Shown here: positions 53,701 through 63,880 of the stretch, in pieces
Layout: the number at the start of each line of letters is the position of its first letter
Numbering within the stretch: position 1 is the stretch's first letter
Assembly (NCBI GenBank): GCA_030068145.1
Contig: JAPJBO010000341.1
Coordinates: 155,916-219,915 of the forward strand
Direction of reading: 5' to 3'
DNA from: Diplonema papillatum
Taxonomy: Eukaryota; Euglenozoa; Diplonemea; Diplonemida; Diplonemidae
Length of the DNA: 64,000 nucleotides
Position numbers and translations under genes: made by a program
Notes under the pieces: model-generated
The model's input: only the letters and a program-made list of their open reading frames with translations
What the model was told of the DNA's origin: nothing
Databases searched by the model: none

Positions 53701-55329
53701 CCAGCGGCGGCCGGACAGACGGCAGGGCTCGCAGCAGCGCCGGAGGAGCGCATTCCCTGTGTCCCTGGGGAGGGTGGCTCCCTCCTTGGGGGCACGGAGG
53801 ATGCGCAGGGGCGGACGTCCCCAGAGAAGCAAGCGGCCGTCCCGGAAGACGAGGAGATGACGGCCTCGGACGGCGCGCAGGCTGACGTCGAGCGACGGAA
53901 GGCGACGCGACGGGAAAGCGAAGTCCCCCCCCCAACAGCAACACCCCCGGTGCCGCCAGCACCCCCGAAAGAAACGGTAGCACCCCAGCCCCTCCAACAC
54001 GTCGCGGCCAAAACGGCAGAGGGAGCGCGGGTGGCACCCCTGCGCCCAAGGCAGGCAGGAAAGGCGAACCCCAAGAGGGGACCGAGTCAAGTCGTGGACT
54101 CGAGGGCAGGCACAGGGGCAACAGGGAGCGGGTTCCCCCCACAGCACCCCCCCATCCAACACGACACCCACATGCAGGTCGAGGAGGCAGAGGCGACGAG
54201 GAAGGCCACCCTCAAGCCACTCGAAGCAGGCAGGGTGGGCACGGCATCATCGCGCGACGGCTGGCGATGCGCACCACCGAGGGCAGCCCCGTCCGAGCCG
54301 TACAGGCAAAGACAGCAGTCGGCGGGGACCAGGCGGGACCCGTTGGGGGTCGAGGACACGCCATCCTCGTCGGTCGTGCCGCCGCTGCCACCGGTCGTCC
54401 CAACCCCGAAGCCGCAGGTCCGCAAGGGGGAGACCGCCCCGGCCACCTCGAAGCCCCTGGATCCCCCCGGAAAAGGCCGACCCCCACCAAAAAAGCAAGG
54501 GCTACCAAAAGGCCTCAATCCACACACACAGGCGCTCAAGCTGCAGGCAGCCGCGAAAGCCCCCCAGCCCCCCGAAAAACGCCAACCACCCGCAAACCTC
54601 GCAGCCCCCCAAAAAAGAGAGCTCCCCCCCCCGAAAAACGCCTCAGCACCAGAAACAAACCCGCAGGCACCTCCCCCAAAACGAGAGCCACTCCCCCCGA
54701 AAAACGCACCAGCACCAGAAACAAACCCGCAGGCACTCAAGAGAAAAGACCCCCCGGTGGGACTGAGCAACCCACAACTCTTGAAAAAACCGCGCCCCCC
54801 GGGGGACGACCAGCCACCACCGCCCCCCCCGAAAAAGGCTCCCTCCCCCCCAGAAATAATAATAATCGCCGCCCATCAGCCACCGCCCCGGCTGAAGCGA
54901 AAAGACCCCCCCTGCTCCATACTCCTGGGTGAGAAATACTGCCCCAAAAAAGCCCGCCCTCAGGACCCCAGCCTGAGCAAGAGCGCCCAAAACACCCAGG
55001 TGCAGCAGCAACCTCACCCGAGGCACTCTCCCAGACCGGTCGCAAGCCGGTCGCTAGTGGAGGGTGTCTCCCCGAGTGAGTTGAGCGGCGTGATCGTACC
55101 CTTGCCACAGTCTGCCGGTTCAACCGGACTCGCCCAGACTGGACGATCACCAGGTACCCCAACGACCGTAGAAAAACGGAATTGGGGACCGCCAAGCCGC
55201 GCCACAGCGAGCGCAGGGGTTCCGACGCAAGATCCGGCTAGCCACCGGGCACCCCTGCGGCAGACAGCGCAAGGACTGGCCAAGTCCCGCGTGGAGGGTG
55301 GCCCCTCCATCGCGCCGCGTACACGGTGA
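53701..55329 (+). pseudogene. LINE 3 C-terminal Pro/Lys-rich extension, after the insertion
   Basis: About 540 in-frame residues continue LINE 3 beyond the inserted element to a stop at 55327-55329. The sequence is dominated by Pro, Lys, Arg and Ala with repeats such as PPPKNAxAPETNPQA and KRKDPP. It has no recognisable domain. The length and disorder are unusual for the tail of an R2/R4-like protein. The open frame could be long simply because stop codons are rare in such C-rich DNA. Confidence 0.5.
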
Positions 55330-55472
55330 GAACCGTGGGTAGCACCCTCTGCATCTCTCGAATCTCTGAGTTAGGGTTTTTAGTGGGTAAGTCCCGACGG
55401 AAAAACGGACAGTCCCACACTCACAAGTTTGGTCCGGCTTGTGGTCGTGCGTCACGCATTTCTCCCCTCAGT
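55330..55472. other. LINE 3 3' flank
   Basis: No poly(A) is seen. One TTAGGG word at 55370 is isolated. It ends with the target copy ccctcagt (55465-55472) of the next element. Confidence 0.4.
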
Positions 55473-56442
55473 CAGTGATTTATATATGGGTCTGGGGCTC
55501 GGGGCCACACCGAGCGCGAAAAAAAAAAATTGAATTAATTTTGGGCTGGGGGTTGGGGTAGGGCCGGGCACTACCAACCGGGATCAGCGGGGGTGAGCCA
55601 CAGGGGAGGGACGAAGCCATGGCGAAAGCCATGACGGAGCCATGGCGAAGCCATGGGGGCAGGAAGAGTAAAAAGGAGGCGGGGAAAGAGGAGGCAGGAG
55701 GGGAGGGCCAAAGGGGGTGGTGGGAGGCGAGACGTTGACTACCAAGTCTAACTAAATTTGGATCCAAAATTGAACGTTGACTACCAATTCTAATTAAATT
55801 TGGATTCAAAGTTGACCGTTGACTACCAATTCTAATTAAATTTGGATTCAAAATTGGACGTTGACTACCAATTCTAATTAAATTTGGGATCGGAAATTGG
55901 ACGTTGACTACCAATTCTAATTAAATTTGGGATCGGAAATTGGACGTTGACTACCAATTCTAATTAAATTTGGATTCAAAATTGAACGTTGACTACCAAT
56001 TCTAATTAAATTTGGATTCAAAATTGACCGTTGACTACCAATTCTAATTAAATCTGGATCCAAAATTGAACGTTGACTACCTATTCTAATTAAATTTGGA
56101 ATTCGAAATTGGACGTTGACTACCAGTTCTAATTAGATTTGGGGTTTGGCATCAGACGTTGACTACCGGTTCTAATTGAATTTGGAATCAATACTGGTGC
56201 GGAAATTCTTCGCTGTATCGTACCGTGCGCTGGGGGGCGCTGCCCCCCAGACCCCCCCTCTCTTACAAATTAGCTTAACCATTTTGTCTGATTCTTATTA
56301 CCAACACTGAGGTTGAGTTGTGTTGGGCTGGGCTGGCATGGTAGTGCTTGACTACCAATTCTAATTAATTTTGGATCCCACACAGGACCCCGAGGGCGAA
56401 AAGGACTTTTCTACAGAGGAGGAAAAGCTATATAAACCCCTG
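55473..56442 (+). mobile_element. Non-autonomous hAT-like element carrying a satellite array, copy 2
   Basis: Starts CAGTGATTTATATA and ends CTATATAAACCCCTG. Perfect 8-bp direct repeats ccctcagt lie at 55465-55472 and 56443-56450. The left and right thirds match the copy at 47467-49273 closely. The internal satellite array is only about 450 bp, so array length changed after the copies separated. Confidence 0.88.
55733..56190. repeat. Short array of the roughly 46-bp satellite
   Basis: About ten units of the satellite described at 47780-49010, starting and ending with the same boundary sequences. Confidence 0.92.
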
Positions 56443-56454
56443 CCCTCAGTTACC

Positions 56455-56520
56455 AAAAAAAAAAAAAAAAAAAAAAAAAGTAAAAACAAAGGAAAAAAAA
56501 ATAGAAACACAAACCGACGG
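56455..56520. repeat. A-rich tract
   Basis: Twenty-four consecutive A followed by A-rich sequence. It could be a reverse-transcribed tail, but no coding body precedes it directly. Confidence 0.6.
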
Positions 56521-56584
56521 TGACCCCCAAAACCTTTTTCAACCTTTCCAATACCCTTCAAGCTAAAACCATTCTACAACGGCC

Positions 56585-56750
56585 CCCCCCCTCCCTCCCC
56601 CCCTCCTGCAGGGCCTGTGTGCAGCAGGGTGGTGACCGCTCTAAGGTGGTTTCCTCAGCAGCGACCAAGAAAAAAAAAATTTTTTTTTGGCCCAAATCCT
56701 CCCAAAAAAGCACTCGAGAAAAAAAGTTTTTTTGACCCACTTTTTTTTAA
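56585..56750 (+). repeat. Dispersed repeat, inverted copy at 14245-14425
   Basis: See the counterpart; the shared block includes gcctgtgtgcagcagggtgg and gaggatttgggcc in reverse. Confidence 0.8.
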
Positions 56751-56929
56751 AAAAACGAATGAAGGAAGGAAAACACATGAAACCAAGTTGTGCTCGCACC
56801 GGAACAGGACTGACAATCCCCATCCAAAGGACCCACTGATGAGCTCTGACTTTGGATTGGTCTGCGTTCAAGAGCGAAACATGAGACGAAGAACGAGGTG
56901 CACACAACACTGCGGTGAAAAAAATACAG

Positions 56930-57115
56930 GGGGCTAGTCCCTCAAGGTTTCATTCCCCACTTTGGGAGCCGTACACTCCCCTCTTTACAACTTTCTATTT
57001 TCTATTTTGCATCCCTTTCCTAGACGACATCTTCCTCGAAGAAGACTTGATGCTAGCATCAACCATGCATGAGAGGCAGTGCTCTGCCTAAACATTAAAC
57101 TAAGATTTTCCCCCG
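56930..57115. repeat. Dispersed repeat, first copy at 6785-6960
   Basis: Same orientation as the first copy; the right 80 bp are nearly identical. Confidence 0.8.
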
Positions 57116-57168
57116 TGTATAAGATCGGATTCTTTGAGAAATGAGGGCGATCTTATACACGGGGGGGG
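57111..57168. repeat. GTGTATAAGATCG hairpin
   Basis: cccgtgtataagatcg and cgatcttatacacggg are separated by about 22 bp and bounded by C and G runs. The family recurs at 50114-50134 (half) and 57958-58050. Confidence 0.85.
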
Positions 57169-57350
57169 AGTGGGGTGGGGTCCCGCGCAGCAGGAAAGAT
57201 TTTTTTTTAAGGAATTTTACTGTGGGGGGGGGGGTTTGGCCCCGCGCAGCGGATTTTTTTTTTTGGGGGTACTTTTTCTCTGGGAGGTTCTGGCGGGAAG
57301 TACATGGGTGTTAGGACCACCCTCGGCAGTCTAGAGGTAACCTTTTGCTC

Positions 57351-57652
57351 AGTCCGGCGTTTGCGCAAACCCGAACCTTTTTGCCCAGTCCGGCGTTTGT
57401 GCAAACCCGAACCTTTTTGCCCAGTCCGGCGTTTGTGCAAACCTGAACCTTTTTGCCCAGTCCGGCGTTTGTGCAAACCCGTACCTTTTTGCCCAGTCCG
57501 GCGTTTGTGCAAACCCGAACCTTTTTGCCCAGTCCGGCGTTTGTGCAAACCCGAACCTTTTTGCCCAGTCCGGTGTTTGTGCAAACCCGAACCTTTTTGC
57601 CCAGTCCGGCGTTTGTGCAAACCCGAACCTTTTTGTCCAGTCCGGCGTTTGC
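57351..57652. repeat. 36-bp minisatellite, about 8 copies
   Basis: The unit is 'agtccggcgtttgtgcaaac' plus 'ccgaacctttttgccc'. Because 36 is a multiple of three, it is open in several frames, including 57304-57861 on the plus strand (a 12-residue repeat VRRLCKPEPFCP). Protein expression is unproven. Confidence 0.95.
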
Positions 57653-57944
57653 TTGCCCGCCAAGCGATCCATGTGGTCGTTTACTCGAAGAGATTCGAAG
57701 TGATACACGCAATGGGCGAGATTTGTCTCCCGTTGGCGAAGTCCACGGTGTGCTCAGTAAAGAGTGTGGAGCCCCGGGTCAGAGCATGCACCGCTGGAAA
57801 CAAGAAGCGGAACATGACAGCTATCCTGAGCTGGGGGGTGCACGTGGAGCACACCCAATGAAACATCTCTGTGTCGGAAAAGGTGAGGATGGACCCACTT
57901 GTTGTTTGGCAGGGGCCATACACTATCACGGAAGGACGCCCCCC
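57653..57944. other. Short unique region
   Basis: The end of the frame crossing the minisatellite. No domain is recognised. Confidence 0.3.
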
Positions 57945-58050
57945 CCCCCCCCCCCCCCCCCCCGTGTTTAAGATCGGGCTTTTTAGAGTTAAAGTTTTTG
58001 GGGGGCGATCTTAAACACGGAAAAACGCGATCTTAAACACGGGGGGGGGT
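57937..58050. repeat. Poly-C and GTGTTTAAGATCG hairpin
   Basis: About 25 consecutive C are followed by cgtgtttaagatcg, with two inverted copies cgatcttaaacacgg at about 58007-58021 and 58029-58043. Confidence 0.85.
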
Positions 58051-58152
58051 AGGTATGCTATTAAAGCTGCTAATTTCCCCATTCTGGGGGGGTTTTTTGC
58101 TAATTTCCCCAATATGCTATTGAAGTTGCTAATTTCCCCATTATGCTATTAA
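58051..58152. repeat. Dispersed 'tatgctattaaagttgctaatttcccc' repeat, host of piggyBac
   Basis: Three imperfect copies lie before the element. The last one is interrupted at TTAA 58149-58152, and its other half appears at 61346-61375. Confidence 0.8.
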
Positions 58153-61100
58153 CCCAACTCCGACCAAGCACCTACAGGTTAGTTTCCACTTTTTCCTATT
58201 TTTCATTTTTATAGAGTGCCTTCGCTCTTTTGGGCATTCTGGGGCTGGAATTTTGCGATTTCGAAGCATATCTTTCCATTGCCGCCCTTGGAAGGCGAAA
58301 TTTTGACATGATGTTGCACTAGTCTGTCATCGTCTTCTCGCTTATGACCGTCTCTAATTCGTCGACAACGTTTCACCGCAACCTTGACAATCTTCTGTTT
58401 TCTCGCGTGGTTTAGATTTCCTTCCTAGGTTGGGCTTGAGCAAAAGAGAAGAAGAAAGGCGGCAGACGTCATTTTGCGTGCGTTCCGGGGGTAGGGGGTT
58501 GGAGTGATGGCGAGATAACGGGCAAGACGCAGGAAATTGAGGTACGGGGCAGGTGGGCAGTTCACGCAACTACTGGCCACTGCAGTCACTTTCATCAGTA
58601 GACTCGGTATACGTCAGACGCACTCCTTTGAGTGTGGGAGGGCGCCCCTGCTTGCAAGGGCGGCCGCCTCGTTTCTTCAAGCGCTGGGTCCCAGGAGTTT
58701 CCGGCTCGTAGTAATGGTGGTTCTTGAGGGTGTGAAACCGGGTAAAACACGGAGCGGGACACAGAGCCACGCCACATGTTTTGCAGACATATTTCGTCTT
58801 GACCAAACGAACATGGCATTTGCACGCAACGCGGGTGTCTGTTTCCAGAATGGCATGGAACTTGCCATCCAGGCGCGACGGGTGGTCGCTAGCCCGAGGT
58901 GTGCGCGTTCCGGGGCTGAAGTCCTCAGTACTGCGGTTGTCAGCAAGTAACCCGCGGATGAGCTCTTTTCTGAAGTCCTTGAAGGGTAAGGACCCGCGAT
59001 TCTTACCAAGACGCTTGTACAAGATAAAACTGTTCAACGCAGACACTTCGAGCAAATAAAAGAAGACTTTCATATACCATCGTTTGCCCTGCATGAATCG
59101 TGTCGCCCGGGCAAGGTACTGGTCGCAGCGATCTACCCCCCCCATGTGTTTGTTGTAAGCAACCACGATGTCTGGCTTACTGACCTTCAACCGCTTTCCC
59201 CCCTTGCAGCGACGCTCAAGCTCGGTCATTGTTGTTCCAATGGGGAGTGTTGACAACATGCGGACTTCACGCTTGTCAACCCACTCCAAGAACGTGATCG
59301 GCGAACTTTGGCGATACTGGCAATGGCCGCGTTTCGGGGCCGCAGCCTTATCCGCTTGGGATGGGCGGCCGCGCTTCTTTTGGGACTTGCTAAAAAGTGG
59401 GATCCCGTTCCGATTTTTGCGGACAGTTCCGGCCGCGTGGAATCCCAAGGTGTATAATTTTAGCATGAGGGGAATGCTTGTGTAGTAGTTGTCCATGTAC
59501 ATGTGCCTTCCTGAGTATGCATACAGAGCCGCAGCTGCAAGAAGTTCACGCTCACCAACGTTCACGGGGCCAGGGTTAGTATCCGTGTCAATCTTACCGG
59601 TATACACTGACGATACCAATGTGTAACCAGTCTGTGACTCAGCCAGAACAAAACACTTCAAACCGAATCGATGCCGTTTCATGGGCATGTATTGCTTGAA
59701 GCTGACACGACCTTTGTACTTGATGATCGACTCATCAAAGCTAAGTTCTTTATCGGGAGCATAGACATCCCGCCATTGGAGAGACACAAGCTGGAAAATA
59801 TCTCTTATCTTGATGAGTCGGTCCGGGTGTTCCTTCTTTCCACTGAGGGGGTCTGTGAAGTGCAGCGTCCTGTGAATATCGTGCCACCTTTTCCTGGACA
59901 TGGTTTCAGAAAAAAACGCGCATTGTTCGATAGGGTCCACGGACCAGTACGAGTAGAGATCCTGTTTCACGGACAACCCCATCGCGTATGTGACAGCACA
60001 CCAGCGAAGAAATTCCGCAATATCGGGTGCTTCGTACGAGATACCCTCTTTCCCTGCAGCATACACACTCATGTGCCCAATGATCTGGGTGACCACCAGG
60101 TCGGTGAACATGCATCTGAAGATGTCAGTGGGGGAGGAATCCTCATCAAGGTCGTAGGACGGATTCGGTCCGGTCTTCTTGGCGTTGAAAGGGAATTCGA
60201 GGTTGGGCTCGACTTTGCTGCTCCACGACAAGGACTTGATCGCTGCACCTGCTGCCTTGACCGCAGCGCTCTCAGTATTCGGTGGGCGGCCTCGCGGTGC
60301 TGGGTTTGCGGGGGGCTTCTGTGCCGGTCCTTTTCGTGGTCGGCCGGGGCGCTTCGGTGCAGGCTTTGCGGAGGGCTTCGGCGCCTGTTCTTTTGGTGGC
60401 TCGCCAAAAAAAATGTTCATAAAGTGGCCGAGATCACCGCTCTGAACCCGCGGGTTGGCCAGGAACACGACGTTGGCCGGGTGGGGTCGGTCTTCGCCTC
60501 GCTCGACTGAGCCGGTTCCTCTCAGCACGGCCCAGTTGTACAGCGCTGTGTACACTGTCTCCGGATTGGGCTGGAATCCGATACCGTGTTGGAGGCAGAA
60601 GCTCGATACCTGATAAGTGTCCAGCTCCGGTAAGCGTGCCACACTCCTGCAACGCACGTCGAAATGTTCGCGGGCGAAGCTGAGAATGTTCAATGCCGAT
60701 GGCATCGCAAAACTTCCCTCCATCGCTCGCATGAGTGCGATGTACCCGCACTCCACCCCGCTCTGCTCGTCACGCAGCTGCAGTGTCACACCCCGGATAC
60801 CGCCGAACTCACGTCGCGACCGTTGCCTGTCCCAGTTCCCGCAAGAGTCGACCACTGTCACCCGCCCAAGCGCGGTGGCGTCGAGATGATGCACTTGTTC
60901 GCGCACTGTCCTTCCCGACCTGTTGTTGTCGTCATCGTCATCCTCTTCCTCTTCTTCATCCTCTTCTTCTTCCTCGTCCTCTTCCTCTTCCACCTCTTCT
61001 GCTTCCTCGTTGTCCTCTTCTTCTGTCGACCCCACACTCTCCATATCCGTGGCCGCCCGCTTCCTTCCAGACATTTTGTACTTTTCACTGCCCAAGTTCC

Positions 61101-61345
61101 TGGATTGTTTCGACTGTTGATGACAAGGCATTGAAAAAGCCGGTTTTCCGGGGGTTTCCCCAATCTCGCCACTTGGTTTCAATCGTCATTGCTGACGAAT
61201 TTTTGACATTCGAGGGCGGCAATGAAAAGATTTGCTCGAAATGGGTGAATTCCATATTTTTGGGAATTTTTTGGCGCCTCCTGAGCACCCCTACAGAAAA
61301 ATCCAGATTAAACCGGACATATATGTCCGGTTGGTCGGAGTTGGG
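58153..61345 (-). mobile_element. Complete piggyBac transposon with TTAA duplications
   Basis: Perfect 15-bp TIRs CCCAACTCCGACCAA lie at 58153-58167 and, inverted, at 61331-61345. TTAA is found on both sides (58149-58152 and 61346-61349). Total length is 3193 bp. Inside the right end there is a palindrome ccggacatatatgtccgg (61313-61330). The transposase gene is intact. The empty target is visible in the related repeat at 50071-50090. Confidence 0.95.
58570..61182 (-). CDS. PiggyBac transposase, intact
   Basis: 870 residues from the first ATG. The Met at residue 37 (MSGRKRAATDM, at 61074) is an equally good start. A Glu/Asp-only stretch lies at about 53-86. AT-hook-like PKRPGRPRK and PRGRPP words lie at about 270-300. 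The DDE_Tnp_1_7 catalytic acids are present: Asp 483 in ELSFDESIIKYKG, Asp 564 in MYMDNYYT, Asp 684 and Asp 687 in GGVDRCDQY. The C-terminal Cys-rich domain (about 795-830: CKCH ... CKTC ... CPAPC ... H) is the usual zinc finger that binds the element ends. No stop or frameshift is seen. With its TIRs and TTAA sites, the element appears able to move. Confidence 0.92.
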   Translation of the reverse strand: MKPSGEIGETPGKPAFSMPCHQQSKQSRNLGSEKYKMSGRKRAATDMESVGSTEEEDNEEAEEVEEEEDEEEEEDEEEEEDDDDDNNRSGRTVREQVHHLDATALGRVTVVDSCGNWDRQRSRREFGGIRGVTLQLRDEQSGVECGYIALMRAMEGSFAMPSALNILSFAREHFDVRCRSVARLPELDTYQVSSFCLQHGIGFQPNPETVYTALYNWAVLRGTGSVERGEDRPHPANVVFLANPRVQSGDLGHFMNIFFGEPPKEQAPKPSAKPAPKRPGRPRKGPAQKPPANPAPRGRPPNTESAAVKAAGAAIKSLSWSSKVEPNLEFPFNAKKTGPNPSYDLDEDSSPTDIFRCMFTDLVVTQIIGHMSVYAAGKEGISYEAPDIAEFLRWCAVTYAMGLSVKQDLYSYWSVDPIEQCAFFSETMSRKRWHDIHRTLHFTDPLSGKKEHPDRLIKIRDIFQLVSLQWRDVYAPDKELSFDESIIKYKGRVSFKQYMPMKRHRFGLKCFVLAESQTGYTLVSSVYTGKIDTDTNPGPVNVGERELLAAAALYAYSGRHMYMDNYYTSIPLMLKLYTLGFHAAGTVRKNRNGIPLFSKSQKKRGRPSQADKAAAPKRGHCQYRQSSPITFLEWVDKREVRMLSTLPIGTTMTELERRCKGGKRLKVSKPDIVVAYNKHMGGVDRCDQYLARATRFMQGKRWYMKVFFYLLEVSALNSFILYKRLGKNRGSLPFKDFRKELIRGLLADNRSTEDFSPGTRTPRASDHPSRLDGKFHAILETDTRVACKCHVRLVKTKYVCKTCGVALCPAPCFTRFHTLKNHHYYEPETPGTQRLKKRGGRPCKQGRPPTLKGVRLTYTESTDESDCSGQ

Positions 61346-61384
61346 TTAAAGTGGTGCTAATTTCCTCATTACCTAGCCCCCCCC

Positions 61385-61648
61385 GTGCACCCGGGGAGGA
61401 ATGGCGAGACCAAACTAGTCGTTGGTGTGGACAACACCGCGGTAGTCGGTGCTTGGAACAAGAGGTTCTCGCACACTATTCCTCTTTTAGACATGTTATG
61501 TGAAGCATACGCTCTGGTGGAGGTCGTCGGGTCAGTGGTTTCATTGTTCTACGTGGAGTCGAAAAACAACCCGGCCGACGCTTACACTCGGATCTTCGGA
61601 GGCGCGCGAGCCGCCGATCCGACGTTCGCCTCGTTTTCCGGTAGCTAA
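61385..61648 (+). pseudogene. RNase H fragment of a DIRS-order retroelement
   Basis: Eighty-seven residues without a native start. VVGVDNTAVVGAWNK aligns with VVVDNTTVQGVARKG, and ESKNNPADAYTR with RSEGNPADLPSR, of the retroelement at 27533-29071. These hold the third and fourth acidic residues of RNase H. The remainder of the RT is missing. It is a relic of a relative, not of the same copy. Confidence 0.65.
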
Positions 61649-62136
61649 GCAGGTAGGCGCGGAATCCTACCCATGTGTCGCTTTCTTAGCCGCCGTGTTT
61701 ACTGGAAATGCTGGGAGGGTGAGGGGGAGGGGTGGGAGGGGGGTAATCAGACAAAGTAAGTAGAGACCGTAAGTGCGCACAAACAAAGGAAGCGCCAGAT
61801 CCGTTTTTGTGTCTAACAAATGCAATTTGTCAAGAACAAAAACAGATCGATGGCAGCGTACTATCCTCACTCCCGTTAGATGAACAAAACAGGTTTGAAG
61901 GAAGTCGCATCGGGGAGGTGACGCTTGACGAGTACACGGCTGCTGGAGTCCGGGGTGCAAGTTCATGGTACATAAACTCCCAGTATAACTGTGAAAGGTT
62001 GCATCGATTGCCCCCTGTGGCACCTCCGTGAGACCAACGAGCAGACCCACCAAGTGGGACTACCTGCTGAGAAGAACATGTATTACAATTCCCCAGAGAG
62101 CTAACTTCTCAAATCACAAAAAAAAAGCATTCACCA
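61649..62136. other. Upstream region of the second cyclase copy
   Basis: No gene is recognised. It shows no visible similarity to the region upstream of copy 1 before about 62129, so the duplication boundary lies close to the start codon. Confidence 0.4.
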
Positions 62137-63880
62137 ATGTCGGACTGGCGAGCTTGGGTCGAGAACCGCCTGGGCTTCTTAAGCAAAGAGGGCGACACCG
62201 AAGATGACAAGTGGAGGAAGCAGGTCTTGTTCTCGTTCCTCTCCATCTGCAGCTTTTTCGGCGCGGTGTGCGTCATCACCTTCCTTGGCGAGCCGTTGCA
62301 GTATCACGTCATGGGCACCACGACGACTTCGTTCTTCGTGCGTTTTTCTGGTGGTCACGAGAGAAGCCAGCAACCAGTTTCTCGCCATGTTCGTCATCCA
62401 GATGCTGGTGATGCTCTTCGTCATGGACGTCAACCTCGCATCGCTGTCGATGACTAGATCGTGGACGTTCTTGGTCGTGGTGCTGGACGTGCTGCTGGTG
62501 TCGAAAGCACCGAGGTGGGTGTCAACGAGCGCAGCTGTGTCCGGCGTGGTAGGGTTGTGCATTGTTGAGTTGGAGCTGGCCACACGGTTCGGGGTGATGG
62601 ACCTGCCCGGGCTGCCGTCGTACGAGAAGAGGACCGAAAAGTTCTGCGCGGACCCTTCCCGCCCTGCGTGCAAGGAGCCTCCTTGCGCGACGGGAGTTAT
62701 CGGCTTCGCGACTTCTGCCAACGGGATAGTCATATTCGTGGTCGACTTCGTGTCCACCCGCGCTTTTGCGGAAAGTGTAGAAGTTGAAAAGCAGAGGATC
62801 AGACGGTCCATCAGTGTGGCCCACCACGTCGCGGTGCTACTGGCTGAGTTCAACCTCGAGGCTGCCAACGCCGCGCTGAGCAGCAGCAGCGAAGACGTCC
62901 CACAAGGTCTGCTCGACGCTTTCGGGCAGCTGGTGGCCAACTTGGAGTCGTACCGACCGTACCTCCCGCACTCGTGCTTTAAGCCATCCAGGAAGGACTT
63001 CGATGAAGATGATGCAAGTACGTCGATAGTCAGCGAGCTCACCACGAGCTCTCATAACCTGCGGGCTCCCAGCACGTGGAGTCATCAAGCAAAGCTTGAA
63101 CTTTCGTCTGGCCTTTCGCAGCGGATGATGTCGATGCTCTCATGCAATGTCATTGGCTCCACGTCAGCGCTTCTGCGCTCGACGGCGGAGTACACTGATT
63201 CCTTTTCCGGCTATCTCTCCGCTTGCATCACGACCGTTGCGAACTGTGGGGGACTGGTCGACCTCTTCGTCGCAGACAGAGTCTACTCGACGTTCAACGT
63301 CGCCAACAGGTGCCCCGCGTACTCGAAAGCCGCCGTGCGAGCGGCGTTTGCTCTGCGGACGCTGTTTCCGGAGGAGATGAACTACGGTGTTGGGGCAGGC
63401 CCCGCTTTGTACGGAGTTCTCGGCTGTGCTTCGATGAAGCGGTTTTCGACGATCAGCTCCGTGATTCGCAGCTGCCAAGGGTTCGAGCGGATCGGTCGAA
63501 TGCTCAACAAGAGTATCGTCGCGGACGCGCGGGTAGAGGCGGACACTTCCGTGTTCTGCCACTTCCGCTTGGTTCCCGTTCGTGTGATGTATCGAGCGCA
63601 CTTGTTGGATGACCAGCCGACTCTGATGCCCATGTGGGAAGCGACCGAACTGATCGACGACGATGCTGCCGGAACGGAATGGATGTACGAACTGCAAAAA
63701 CACAAGAACCCCGCGGCTGGGTACAACCAGGTTGCCGTCGCTTACGTGCAAGGCCATTGCAAGACCGATCCTGACACTTCACACTTACACGCCCACGACA
63801 ATGACGATCTCGACTTCGTCGAGCTGATCGCCAGAATCCGTTCCAACTTACTCCCGCGAGAAATTGAAATCAGCCTGTGA
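62137..63880 (+). pseudogene. Second copy of the cyclase-like membrane protein, frameshifted
   Basis: It starts MSDWRAW at 62137, aligned with MLDWRSW of copy 1, and ends with the same residues at 63880. A 2-nt deletion in 'ttcgttcttcgtgcg' (about 62333-62341) breaks the frame at the second membrane segment. The rest stays open in the other frame (from 62204). Offsets before and after (16925 and 16923) show this is the only net length change in 1.7 kb. Asp 341 of the cyclase core is Gly here (codon 63155-63157, VIGSTS), so even a repaired protein would lack one metal ligand. The last 350 bp and the 3' flank are almost identical to copy 1, which suggests recent duplication or gene conversion. 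A sequencing error at the deletion cannot be excluded. Confidence 0.75.

Noticed and set aside
55370..55376. TTAGGG as a telomere remnant
   Set aside because: A single copy only.
47467..56442. LTR retrotransposon with 47467-49273 and 55473-56442 as LTRs
   Set aside because: Each copy has its own different 8-bp duplication and imperfect inverted ends, so they are independent insertions; the DNA between them contains a LINE end, not gag-pol.
61385..61648. A complete small gene
   Set aside because: It lacks a native start and matches only the C-terminal part of RNase H from the retroelement family.
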